Positions 1 through 7,577 of a stretch of DNA of 64,000 bases are shown one piece after another. The stretch spans positions 1 through 64,000 of the forward strand of contig WOUT01000017.1 of the NCBI GenBank assembly GCA_009773005.1, in the 5' to 3' direction. A model generated the notes under the pieces. The model was not told where the DNA came from. It saw only the letters and a list, made by a program, of their open reading frames with translations, and searched no databases. This DNA is from Chloroflexota bacterium (GTDB taxonomy: Bacteria > Chloroflexota > Anaerolineae > Anaerolineales > Anaerolineaceae). Position 1 is the first letter of the stretch; every line of letters starts with the position of its first letter. The position numbers and the translations under genes are program-made.

Positions 1-1
1 C

Positions 2-127
2 GAACAACTGACTGAGCCACTGTCTGAAGAAACCGGAGCTTCCATTAAGATAGAAATAGGTACTGTATCAGATGAACAGGCCGACTCGCTTAAGATTGAC
101 CCGAACTCATTTCCATTGATCGAATGA
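2..127 (+). CDS. C-terminal end of an unidentified protein (partial)
   Basis: An open frame enters from the left edge and stops at the TGA at 125-127, giving 41 residues that end in DPNSFPLIE. The frame has no internal stop and its codon use resembles the neighbours, but no recognisable motif is present. The 284 bp that follow, up to the rhomboid gene, are AT-rich and hold only the two short repeats listed separately. The product cannot be named from this fragment. Confidence 0.5.
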   Translation, partial: EQLTEPLSEETGASIKIEIGTVSDEQADSLKIDPNSFPLIE

Positions 128-160
128 TGTAAAAAAGCGACTTAAGGATTTTCATTAGGT

Positions 161-199
161 TATAGTCAAATCTTCTGTTATATAGTCAAATCTTCTGTT
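161..199. repeat. two tandem copies of a 20-bp unit
   Basis: The 19-bp string beginning TATAGTCAAATC occurs at 161-179 and again at 181-199, so two copies sit head to tail with a 20-bp period. It lies in a non-coding AT-rich gap after the first gene. Possible duplication by replication slippage; no function can be assigned. Confidence 0.85.
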
Positions 200-350
200 C
201 TTTCTATAGTACATTCTTGACAAAAGGCATATACTTAAATTGTTGAACATAATCACTGTGTCCGGTTCTCTATTCGTTTCGATTCGTTTTTATTAACGAA
301 TACCTGGCTCAAATATTTGCATATTTTATGTAAACACTTTATACTTTTCT

Positions 351-385
351 CGTTTCTCGTTTCTCGTTTCTCGTTTCTCGTTTCT
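351..385. repeat. heptamer microsatellite (CGTTTCT)x5
   Basis: Five perfect consecutive copies of the heptamer CGTTTCT fill 351-385, ending about 26 bp before the rhomboid start codon and just upstream of its ribosome binding site. Such a tract could vary in length by slippage and would then change promoter or leader spacing for the rhomboid gene, but that is inference. Confidence 0.9.
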
Positions 386-411
386 GGATTATCTGTAATC
401 AGGAGTAACTC

Positions 412-1059
412 ATGCTTCCAATCGGTGATGACAACTCGCAACGCAGGCTCATTCCTGTGGTTACCTGGGGGTTGGTCGCAATTAATTTGGTCGTCTTCCT
501 TTTAGAGCTCGCGGGCGGTGATTCATTCATAATGACCTGGTCATTCATCCCGGCGCGTTTCATCACTAACCCCGCTGCGGATTTCATCACCCTGTTCACC
601 GCCATGTTCATGCACGCCGGGTGGATGCACCTAGGCGGTAACATGCTCTATTTGCTGATCTTCGGCGATAATGTTGAAGACCGCTTTGGGCATTTCAAAT
701 TCCTGGTGTTCTATATCCTAGCGGGTCTGGTAGCCTCCTTCGCCCAATTTGCCGTGTCCATGTTTTCTGATATCCCCAACCTTGGCGCTTCTGGCGCCAT
801 TGCGGGCGTGCTGGCGGCTTATCTTCTACTATTCCCAAAAGGACGGGTGCGCGTGCTTGTTATGCGCTGGATTGTCTATATGCCTGCCATCATCGTTATC
901 GGAGCTTGGATCCTGCTCCAACTGGTGAGTGGAATAGGTTCAATCTCCAGCGCAGCAGACACAGGCGGCGTGGCGTATATGGCGCACATCGGCGGGTTTG
1001 TGGCAGGGCTGGTTCTGACCCTTTTCTTTCGAGGCCGGGCGCGTCAAACTTTGTATTAA
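412..1059 (+). CDS. rhomboid family intramembrane serine protease
   Basis: A 215-residue polytopic membrane protein. Rhomboids cleave transmembrane segments of substrates inside the bilayer with a Ser-His dyad. Visible are the HxxxN motif (H73 to N77, WMHLGGNM), the catalytic GxSG motif (GASGA, Ser127) followed by the small-residue helix, and the catalytic His in AHIGG (His192). About six hydrophobic segments fit the basic six-helix core. The start ATG follows an AGGAG at a suitable distance. The TfoX-like gene begins 18 bp after the stop, so the two may be co-transcribed. Substrate unknown. Confidence 0.9.
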   Translation: MLPIGDDNSQRRLIPVVTWGLVAINLVVFLLELAGGDSFIMTWSFIPARFITNPAADFITLFTAMFMHAGWMHLGGNMLYLLIFGDNVEDRFGHFKFLVFYILAGLVASFAQFAVSMFSDIPNLGASGAIAGVLAAYLLLFPKGRVRVLVMRWIVYMPAIIVIGAWILLQLVSGIGSISSAADTGGVAYMAHIGGFVAGLVLTLFFRGRARQTLY

Positions 1060-1077
1060 TATCAACAGGAGAAGTTT

Positions 1078-1407
1078 ATGGCCTATAACCAGACCCTGGC
1101 AGAACGGGTGCATACAATTCTCAAGGACGAAGGTGTGGTTGAAAAGAAAATGTTCGGCGGGGTGGATTACCTGCTGAATGGCAACATGGCTTGCGGTGTC
1201 CACGGTGAGAACCTGATCGTGCGCGTGGGTGAAGAGCGCTATGAAGAAATTCTCACACACCCGCTCGCCAAACCTTTCGACTTGACCGGCAAACCGATGA
1301 CTGGTTGGGTTGAGATCCTCCCCACTGGCACCTCGCGCGATGTCGACCTGGCTGGCTGGGTGCGGACGGGGATTGCTTATGCTCGTTCGCTTCCATCCAA
1401 AAAATGA
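1078..1407 (+). CDS. TfoX/Sxy N-terminal domain protein
   Basis: A 109-residue soluble protein matching the N-terminal TfoX domain alone: KMFGG near residues 24-28, the GNMACGVHGENLIVRVG segment, and a C-terminal GWVEI-LAGWV stretch. In gamma-proteobacteria the full-length Sxy/TfoX is a competence co-regulator; stand-alone N-domains are widespread and of unknown role, so no competence function is claimed. An AACAGGAGAAG ribosome binding site precedes the ATG. A 266-bp AT-rich gap follows; it contains a TTGACT at 1526-1531 that could belong to a glgC promoter, but no convincing -10 partner was found. Confidence 0.75.
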   Translation: MAYNQTLAERVHTILKDEGVVEKKMFGGVDYLLNGNMACGVHGENLIVRVGEERYEEILTHPLAKPFDLTGKPMTGWVEILPTGTSRDVDLAGWVRTGIAYARSLPSKK

Positions 1408-1673
1408 AGACCCAAAACCAACGTTACAAAGCAATAAAAATACAACCCGCTTTCTATGGTACAGGTTGGTGGTGAGAATACCTTGTTTGTATTTATAAAA
1501 AAAATTCAGTTGTTTTGTTCTTTTGTTGACTCACTATATATCTGAAAATCATAAAAACGATCCAAAATGGATTGAAAACCTATCTCATCAAAAGTTTTCT
1601 TATTAGAATTATTCGGGATATTTGTCTAGAGGACAGAGATTGGTTACTCTCACTCGAATAGGAAGGGCTCACA

Positions 1674-2936
1674 ATGGCTAGTGTTAGTGACATTCTGGCG
1701 GTAATTTTAGGTGGGGGTCGCGGCGCTCGATTGTTTCCATTGACTCAGCAGCGCTCCAAACCTGCGGTTCCAATGGCTGGTAAATATCGTTTGATCGATA
1801 TTCCCATCAGTAATTGCATTAACTCCGGCATTCTGCGGATTGCGGTGCTTACGCAGTTTAATTCGATATCCCTTCACAGACATATCGTGCGCACCTACAA
1901 CTTCGACGCGTTTCACCAGGGTTGGGTGCAGATCTGGGCTGCCGAGCAAACCATGGGCAACACAGACTGGTACCAGGGTACAGCAGATGCTGTGCGCAAG
2001 CAGTTGTTTGAAATTCGTGCCACGCGCGCCAAATATGTCCTCATTCTGGCAGGCGATCATCTTTACCGCATGGATTTTGCTAAATTGGCAGAATTCCACT
2101 TTGAAAAAGATGCTGATATTACCATAGCGGTTCAACCAGTCAACAAGGATGACGCCGAGCGCTTCGGTATCCTTAAACGAAATCCGTCGTACCGGATCAC
2201 AGATTTTGTTGAAAAACCGACTGATCCGAAGGTGCTCAAACACGTGGCCAGCCGCGATGACCCCGAAAAACCCTTTCTAGGCTCAACAGGGATTTACCTG
2301 TTCAAGACCGAGGTTTTGATCAACTTACTTGAGCAGCATGCGCATGATGATTTTGGCGGACATGTCATCCCCGCGGCTATCAATTCTCACAAAGTATTTG
2401 GGTATGATTTTGAAGGATTTTGGGAAGACATTGGGACGATTCGCTCCTTTTATGATACTAACCTGGCGCTCACCGGACCTAACCCGCCGTTCAATTTCTT
2501 TGATCCAGCTCAACCGATCTACAGCCATCCGCGTTTTTTGCCGGGGTCTACCATTCAAAATAGCCAAATGGAAGATACTTTACTTGCCGAAGGGTGTTGT
2601 ATTAAAAATGCGCAAATCAAGCATTCCATAATAGGGCTGCGCAGTCAGATTTCCAGCGGAGTAAAGATCACGGACAGTATTTTGATGGGCAACGATTACT
2701 ATGAACGGGATTGGATTACGGAAGGTCGCAAAATTCCTTTGCAAATTGGCAGCAATAGTTCGATCCAAGGGGCAATCATTGATAAAAATGCCCGCATCGG
2801 TGAAAATGTGACGATCAGTCCTTTTCCACGAGGAACAGATGTCGAAGGAAACGGCTGGGTCGTGCGAGATGGCATCGTTGTCATTCCAAAAGGCGCCGAA
2901 ATCTTGCCGGGAACAACCATCGCACCATTGAAATAA
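1674..2936 (+). CDS. glgC: glucose-1-phosphate adenylyltransferase
   Basis: 420 residues, normal length for ADP-glucose pyrophosphorylase, which makes ADP-glucose from glucose-1-phosphate and ATP as the committed step of bacterial glycogen synthesis. The nucleotide-binding signature GGGRGARL is near residue 13, followed by SKPAVP, the substrate-loop motif WYQGTADA near 105, and the catalytic GDHLYRMD near 128. The C-terminal third carries the left-handed beta-helix pattern. The ATG at 1674 follows a GGAAGGG. Other glycogen genes are not adjacent; the next gene is an ion pump 24 bp downstream. Confidence 0.92.
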   Translation: MASVSDILAVILGGGRGARLFPLTQQRSKPAVPMAGKYRLIDIPISNCINSGILRIAVLTQFNSISLHRHIVRTYNFDAFHQGWVQIWAAEQTMGNTDWYQGTADAVRKQLFEIRATRAKYVLILAGDHLYRMDFAKLAEFHFEKDADITIAVQPVNKDDAERFGILKRNPSYRITDFVEKPTDPKVLKHVASRDDPEKPFLGSTGIYLFKTEVLINLLEQHAHDDFGGHVIPAAINSHKVFGYDFEGFWEDIGTIRSFYDTNLALTGPNPPFNFFDPAQPIYSHPRFLPGSTIQNSQMEDTLLAEGCCIKNAQIKHSIIGLRSQISSGVKITDSILMGNDYYERDWITEGRKIPLQIGSNSSIQGAIIDKNARIGENVTISPFPRGTDVEGNGWVVRDGIVVIPKGAEILPGTTIAPLK

Positions 2937-2960
2937 TTCTATAAAGCAGGAGTTTGATAG

Positions 2961-5822
2961 ATGAATCGAAAGAACAGTGACCCCATCGCTGCACCAACGG
3001 AAGACCTTTCGGTCACCTGGTACACCCTTAGCGCTGAAGAAGTACTCAAACAATTACATACAGTTCCTTCACAGGGGTTGACGTCTGCCGAAGTAAATAA
3101 AAGGCAGCAACAATATGGGCTCAACCAACTGCAAGAAAAACCGCGCATAACCTTCCTACAGCTTGTTTTGGCACAATTGAAATCCTTTGTGGTGATCTTA
3201 TTGATTGTCGCTTCTGTCATTTCGGCTATCCTTGGCGAATTTGTTGATTCTGGCGCGATTATCCTGATCGTTGTTCTGAATGCGGTTTTAGGCGTTGTGC
3301 AAGAATCCAAGGCTGAAGAAGCGTTGGCTGCCCTCAAAAAGATGGCCGCGCCGGATGCCCAGGTGATGCGCAACGGAAAACGCTTGTCGATCCCGGCTGC
3401 CCAATTGGTTCCTGGTGACATCGTTTATCTTGAAGCAGGCAACTTTGTTCCGGCTGACCTGCGGTTGCTGGAAGCCGTAAACATGAGAGTGGAAGAAGCG
3501 GCTCTAACCGGTGAATCTGTGCCGGTGCAGAAGAACGCGACGCTTAAGCTTGACGCCAGTTCCTCGCTGGGGGATCGAAAGAACACGGTCTTCATGGGAA
3601 CGTTGATTTCATACGGTCGTGGTCATGGGGTGGTTACCAGCACTGGAATGCACACACAGTTGGGAATGATCGCCAAAATGCTTCAATCAGTCAGTGAAGA
3701 AACCACGCCTTTGCAAAAACGGCTGGATCAACTTGGCAAAACGCTTGGTTGGGCTTGTTTGGCAGTTTGTGCCGTAGTGTTTGGTGTCGGAGTTTTACAA
3801 GGCGGCAATCCACTTGAATTGTTTATGATCGCGGTCAGCCTCGCTATTGCAGCCGTACCTGAAGGGCTGCCTGCCATTGTGACGATCAGTCTGGCTCTCG
3901 GCATGCGCGAAATGATCAAGCGTCACGCTCTCATCCGTAGACTTTCTTCTGTCGAAACCCTCGGTTCAGCCACAGTGATTTGTTCGGATAAAACGGGAAC
4001 TCTGACGCAAAATGAAATGACCGTCACCCGCATTTGGGTAGACGGAAAATTCGTTGATGTGTCGGGTCAAGGGTACTACCCCAAAGGCGAATTCACGGTG
4101 GACGGCAAACAAGTGGATTTTAACCTCTATCCAGCTGTAAAGACTGCCCTCTGGGTGGGCGCACTCAACAATGATGCTGTATTGGAAGAAACACAAATTG
4201 AAGGGGAAGAATCGGAATTTCACATGGTGGGGGATCCAACCGAGGGATCAATCCTGGTGGCGGCATATAAAGCTGGCGCAGGTTCTGCGGAATTGAACAA
4301 ATCTTACCCGCGAGAAAACGAGATCCCGTTCGATTCTGACCGTAAACGCATGGTCACGATCCACGCCATTGAAAACCCGCACCTGGAAGATATTTCTCCA
4401 TTTGTCGATGCAACCCGTAAAAATTGGCATATCATTGCCGTTAAAGGTGCCCCCGACGTGGTCTTGAAATTATGCAGCCACATCCAATCCATGGATGATC
4501 GGTCGTCCCGCTCGCTTAATGAGGAAACAAGAAATCAAATTTTAAGCGCAAACGACGCCATGACTCAAAATGCTTTGCGTGTGCTGGGTGTAGCATTCCG
4601 GCTGGTTCAGTCTGCTCCTAATGATGTGGATAGCAAGGAGCTTGAAAAAGATCTGATCTTTGTGGGACTGATAGGAATGATCGACCCCGCCAGACCGGAA
4701 GTCAAATCTGCTTTGTTAACTGCCGCAAAAGCTGGAATCCGTACCTTAATGATCACAGGCGATTACCCGAATACCGCTCGAGCGATTGCAGAAAGTATTG
4801 GTCTGCTGCGCCCTGGACATAAAGTGCTTACTGGCGCTCAAATGGACCTGCTGGATGACAAGCAGCTGATCAAAGAAGTAGAACAGACTGACGTATATGC
4901 ACGCGTATCGCCAGAGCACAAAATGAGGATCGTCAATGCGCTGCAAGCAAATGGCGAAATCGTAGCGATGACCGGCGATGGCGTCAATGATGCACCTGCG
5001 ATCAAACAGGCTGATATCGGTGTGTCCATGGGTATCACCGGCACAGATGTCGCCAAAGACACTGCCGACATGGTGTTGACGGATGATAACTATGTCAGCA
5101 TCGTCTCGGCGATTAAGCAGGGTCGCATTATCTACTCGAATATCCGCAAATTTGTGTATTACCTGGTGTCATGCAATATGGCGGAGATATTCATCATCTT
5201 TTTACCCACCACTTTTGGCAGATTCTTTTTTCCACACCTTAGCGTGGAACAGCTCTCTCCACTTGCTCCAGTGCAGCTTCTGTGGCTAAACCTGATTTCG
5301 GATGGAGCGCCGGCGCTTGCGTTAGGTAACGAAAAAGGCGACCCGGATATCATGGACCAAAAACCCCGTCCGCCCAAAGAACCGATCATCAACAAACAGA
5401 TGGCTATTGGCGTGATCGTTCAAACTTTTGCCAAAACCGCCGTAACGCTCTTCGCATTTTGGCGTGGTTTGACTTACACACAATTGCCACTGGAATTACG
5501 CTTACCCCTTGCAGAAACGATGGCTTTCATAACCTTATCAGTATCCGAGTTGCTGCGAGCCTACACTGCCCGTTCTGAACGCTACTCATTGTTCAAAATC
5601 GGTATCTTCTCGAATAAGTGGATGAACAGGGCTGTACTGGTATCATTTGTTTTATTACTAGGCGTAGTCTACCTTCCTTTCCTGAATCCGGTTTTTCAGA
5701 CTTACCCGATCGGATGGAAAGAGTGGTCTATTGTACTTCCGTTGTTTTTCATCCCGGCAATTGTTGACGAAATCACTAAATGGGTCGTCTATCGAATTGG
5801 TCAGAAAAAGAACCAGGCGTAG
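2961..5822 (+). CDS. P2A-type cation (probably Ca2+) transporting ATPase
   Basis: 953 residues with the complete P-type ATPase architecture: N-terminal cation ATPase domain, TGES dephosphorylation motif near 183, PEGL in helix M4 (300-303), phosphorylated Asp343 in DKTGTLT, the IPFDSDRKRM nucleotide-domain segment and the hinge TGDGVNDAP. The M5 segment keeps Asn739 and Glu742, and M6 reads NLISD (Asn777, Ser780, Asp781). These match the two Ca2+ sites of SERCA, except Ser instead of Thr in M6. Ca2+ export is therefore the best call; Mn2+ or Na+ relatives cannot be excluded. It starts 24 bp after glgC and ends at a strong terminator. Confidence 0.88.
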   Translation: MNRKNSDPIAAPTEDLSVTWYTLSAEEVLKQLHTVPSQGLTSAEVNKRQQQYGLNQLQEKPRITFLQLVLAQLKSFVVILLIVASVISAILGEFVDSGAIILIVVLNAVLGVVQESKAEEALAALKKMAAPDAQVMRNGKRLSIPAAQLVPGDIVYLEAGNFVPADLRLLEAVNMRVEEAALTGESVPVQKNATLKLDASSSLGDRKNTVFMGTLISYGRGHGVVTSTGMHTQLGMIAKMLQSVSEETTPLQKRLDQLGKTLGWACLAVCAVVFGVGVLQGGNPLELFMIAVSLAIAAVPEGLPAIVTISLALGMREMIKRHALIRRLSSVETLGSATVICSDKTGTLTQNEMTVTRIWVDGKFVDVSGQGYYPKGEFTVDGKQVDFNLYPAVKTALWVGALNNDAVLEETQIEGEESEFHMVGDPTEGSILVAAYKAGAGSAELNKSYPRENEIPFDSDRKRMVTIHAIENPHLEDISPFVDATRKNWHIIAVKGAPDVVLKLCSHIQSMDDRSSRSLNEETRNQILSANDAMTQNALRVLGVAFRLVQSAPNDVDSKELEKDLIFVGLIGMIDPARPEVKSALLTAAKAGIRTLMITGDYPNTARAIAESIGLLRPGHKVLTGAQMDLLDDKQLIKEVEQTDVYARVSPEHKMRIVNALQANGEIVAMTGDGVNDAPAIKQADIGVSMGITGTDVAKDTADMVLTDDNYVSIVSAIKQGRIIYSNIRKFVYYLVSCNMAEIFIIFLPTTFGRFFFPHLSVEQLSPLAPVQLLWLNLISDGAPALALGNEKGDPDIMDQKPRPPKEPIINKQMAIGVIVQTFAKTAVTLFAFWRGLTYTQLPLELRLPLAETMAFITLSVSELLRAYTARSERYSLFKIGIFSNKWMNRAVLVSFVLLLGVVYLPFLNPVFQTYPIGWKEWSIVLPLFFIPAIVDEITKWVVYRIGQKKNQA

Positions 5823-5841
5823 AAGCAAATAGTTGAACTCT

Positions 5842-5872
5842 AAGAGCGTGGCGATTGTCCCACGCTCTTTTT
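5842..5872 (+). terminator. intrinsic terminator after the P-type ATPase
   Basis: A perfect 10-bp stem (AAGAGCGTGG with CCACGCTCTT), 8-nt loop and a T run at 5868-5872. It overlaps the stop region of the converging rnhB gene. Confidence 0.88.
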
Positions 5873-6530
5873 ATTGTTTACGATCTAATTCTTTAAGGGG
5901 TCTAAAACTTGACCGGTGCAAATTGCATTTACCGATCGCAGCAAGCGCATTTTGATGGATTTTGGTACCGTAACCTTTATGGTGGTCAAATCCATAATCC
6001 GGAAAATCTTGATGTGCTTTGACCATCCATTCATCCCGCGTAGTCTTTGCAAGGATCGAGGCGGCCGCAATGCTTAAACAACGCCGGTCGCCTTTGATCA
6101 AAGCGGTTTGCGGAAGTGGAATTTCAGGAAGAAATAATGCGTCAAGCAATAAATATTCAGGAGGGGTGGATAGCCTTAAAATGGCGCGCTGCATTGCCAG
6201 CCTTGTTGCAAAAAGGATACCTAAATTGTCGATCTCGTTATTATCTGAAAAACCTATCGCCCACGACAATGCATATTCCTTTATTTTCGGGGCTAATCGA
6301 CAGCGTTGCGATGGGGAGATTTGTTTTGAATCCTGAACACCAGAGAGAGAGTCACAGATTGATGGGTTGTTTGGCAGGATCACAGCCGCGGCTGCAACCG
6401 GCCCAGCCCATGCGCCCCTTCCGGCTTCGTCCAGTCCTGCGATGTTGGTTATTGAGTTAAACCATAATGCGAATTCAAAACTTAAGTCTGGTGAAATCGG
6501 GATTAGGGATTCGTCAATGCGAGCGGGCAT
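5871..6530 (-). CDS. rnhB: ribonuclease HII
   Basis: 219 residues. RNase HII nicks RNA in RNA-DNA hybrids and starts ribonucleotide excision repair. The N-terminal active-site motif GLDEAGRG places the catalytic Asp34 and Glu35; the C-terminal part has KGDRR, SIAAASILAKTTRD and the DYGFDHHKGY motif typical of type II enzymes. The gene overlaps the 3' end of the upstream glycosyltransferase by 17 bp, which suggests translational coupling. Confidence 0.92.
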   Translation of the reverse strand: MPARIDESLIPISPDLSFEFALWFNSITNIAGLDEAGRGAWAGPVAAAAVILPNNPSICDSLSGVQDSKQISPSQRCRLAPKIKEYALSWAIGFSDNNEIDNLGILFATRLAMQRAILRLSTPPEYLLLDALFLPEIPLPQTALIKGDRRCLSIAAASILAKTTRDEWMVKAHQDFPDYGFDHHKGYGTKIHQNALAAIGKCNLHRSSFRPLKELDRKQ

Positions 6531-7251
6531 AAGTTTTGCGGCGGACGATCTTTCGGATTTTGATCAAGTCAAGTGCCATACGGAACGAATCTTTCAGCAC
6601 ATGAATCTTGCTGTGCGCGTGATAAAACCAGGGTATAGGAACCTCTACAACACGATACCCAAGTTGAATTGCAATGGCGAGGATTTCCACATCAAATGTC
6701 CAACCGTGGATCGTTTGCATTGGAAAAAGTCTTTCCGCTGACTCAGCCGTGAAGCATTTAAAACCGCATTGTGTGTCTTGAAGACCCGGCAAAGTCAACC
6801 ATCGCACCATGTTGTTAAAGACCCTGCCAATCAAATGGCGGTATTCCGGTTCGCCATATCGAACCGCCCCCTTTGCCTCCCTTGAGGCAATAGCAATATC
6901 CACACCTTCCAACTGTGGAGGAATAAATCGCGGGATTTCCTGGATCGGCATGGAAAGGTCTACATCACAGATGAATCGGTATTTGCCCTGGGCGGCAAGC
7001 ATACCAATCTGAACAGCCAATCCCTTGCCTGGTCGGTCTTCATGGATCACGGAAATATAAGAATTAATTGCGGAAAATTCTTTGGCGATTTCCAAGGTTC
7101 GGTCTGAACTGGCATTTTCAATGATGATGATCTCAATTGGGTAAGGTTGAGTTTCAACAAAAAGGCGGGTTTGCTCCAAAGTGTCAGGCAGGCGCTGTTC
7201 TTCATTATGGGCTGGGAAGATAATAGAAAGGAAAGGAGTTAATGTCGCCAT
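6514..7251 (-). CDS. family 2 glycosyltransferase, dolichyl/polyprenyl-phosphate glucosyltransferase-like
   Basis: 245 residues in a GT-A fold. The sequence opens with LSIIFPAHNEEQRLPDTL, followed by IIENASSDRT and the metal-binding CDVDLSMP, and it has a late GFKCFTAESAERLF segment. This order resembles ALG5/GtrB-like enzymes that load a sugar from UDP-glucose onto a polyprenyl phosphate carrier. No obvious membrane segment is present. The gene is first in a two-gene unit with rnhB. A TATAAT box flanked by a 9-bp inverted repeat lies just upstream. Acceptor and sugar are inferred. Confidence 0.8.
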   Translation of the reverse strand: MATLTPFLSIIFPAHNEEQRLPDTLEQTRLFVETQPYPIEIIIIENASSDRTLEIAKEFSAINSYISVIHEDRPGKGLAVQIGMLAAQGKYRFICDVDLSMPIQEIPRFIPPQLEGVDIAIASREAKGAVRYGEPEYRHLIGRVFNNMVRWLTLPGLQDTQCGFKCFTAESAERLFPMQTIHGWTFDVEILAIAIQLGYRVVEVPIPWFYHAHSKIHVLKDSFRMALDLIKIRKIVRRKTYARSH

Positions 7252-7265
7252 AATATCTTTTTCTC

Positions 7266-7294
7266 GATGATTACATGATTATATCGTAATCATC
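7266..7294 (-). promoter_or_regulatory. TATAAT box inside a 9-bp inverted repeat, upstream of the glycosyltransferase
   Basis: GATGATTAC (7266-7274) and GTAATCATC (7286-7294) are perfect inverted repeats separated by 11 bp. Read on the minus strand, the intervening sequence holds TATAAT (7278-7283), about 27 bp before the glycosyltransferase ATG. The layout suggests a repressor operator straddling the -10 box; a simple RNA hairpin is the alternative. Confidence 0.5.
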
Positions 7295-7339
7295 CACTAA
7301 GTATAAAAATACCAGCACTATGCAGGTTTTTTAAACAAT

Positions 7340-7385
7340 CTTTAGCATCCCTCGATGGGAAAGACGCCGGGAAAGTTGTTTAAGT
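7340..7385. repeat. 46-bp repeat, copy 1, downstream of tRNA-Pro
   Basis: Identical to 7411-7456 except at one position (7361 A versus 7432 G). It starts CTTTAGCATCCCTCG and ends GTTGTTTAAGT. Outer bases can pair (AAACAA-CTTT with AAAG-TTGTTT) and the inner part has a CCC-GGG hairpin. This copy sits 11 bp beyond the displaced 3' end of the tRNA and has no flanking duplication. Confidence 0.9.
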
Positions 7386-7396
7386 TAAATTACAAG

Positions 7397-7413
7397 TCGG
7401 GGTGGGCGGACTT
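7397..7413 (-). other. displaced 3' end of tRNA-Pro (T-arm 3' half, acceptor strand and discriminator)
   Basis: Read on the minus strand these 17 bases give AAGT of the T-loop, CCGCC of the T-stem, CACCCCG of the acceptor strand and discriminator A. They pair perfectly with the 5' acceptor strand CGGGGTG at 7516-7522, unlike the bases now adjoining the tRNA body. No CCA is encoded. Confidence 0.85.
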
Positions 7414-7456
7414 TAGCATCCCTCGATGGGAGAGACGCCGGGAAAGTTGTTTAAGT
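7411..7456. repeat. 46-bp repeat, copy 2, inserted within tRNA-Pro
   Basis: 45 of 46 bases match 7340-7385. The copy is bracketed by a 12-bp direct repeat, GTGGGCGGACTT, at 7402-7413 and 7455-7466, which is tRNA sequence present twice. This looks like insertion of a short element with target duplication, or a 71-bp tandem duplication followed by an 18-bp deletion. Confidence 0.9.
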
Positions 7457-7522
7457 GGGCGGACTTGAACCGCCGGCCCCCGCGTCCCAAACGCGGTGCG
7501 CTGCCAACTGCGCTACACCCCG
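7449..7522 (-). tRNA. tRNA-Pro (TGG anticodon), acceptor stem disrupted
   Basis: Minus-strand cloverleaf: acceptor 5' strand CGGGGTG, D-arm with GCGC stems, anticodon stem CCGCG/CGCGG around TTTGGGA (anticodon TGG), 5-nt variable loop and T-arm GGCGG TTCAAGT CCGCC. The 3' acceptor strand should be CACCCCG but reads CACTTAA: three pairs form, two are G-U wobbles and the two terminal pairs fail. The correct strand lies 53 bp downstream at 7397-7404, displaced by a repeat. The gene may be inactive, processed unusually, or misassembled. A good sigma-70 promoter precedes it. Confidence 0.8.
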
Positions 7523-7532
7523 AACGTCTAGA

Positions 7533-7561
7533 GTATAATCTGAAGAAGTAATAAACGTCAA
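7533..7561 (-). promoter_or_regulatory. sigma-70 type promoter of tRNA-Pro
   Basis: On the minus strand TTGACG (7556-7561), a 17-bp spacer and TTATAC (7533-7538) lie 10 bp before the mature 5' end of the tRNA. This is the best consensus promoter near a tRNA in the window, so the interrupted gene should still be transcribed. Confidence 0.75.
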
Positions 7562-7577
7562 GGAAAACGACTGCAGC

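Noticed and set aside
7340-7456. Possible two-unit CRISPR array
   Set aside because: Only two repeats, 46 bp long, with a 25-bp gap that is tRNA sequence; no cas genes in the window.
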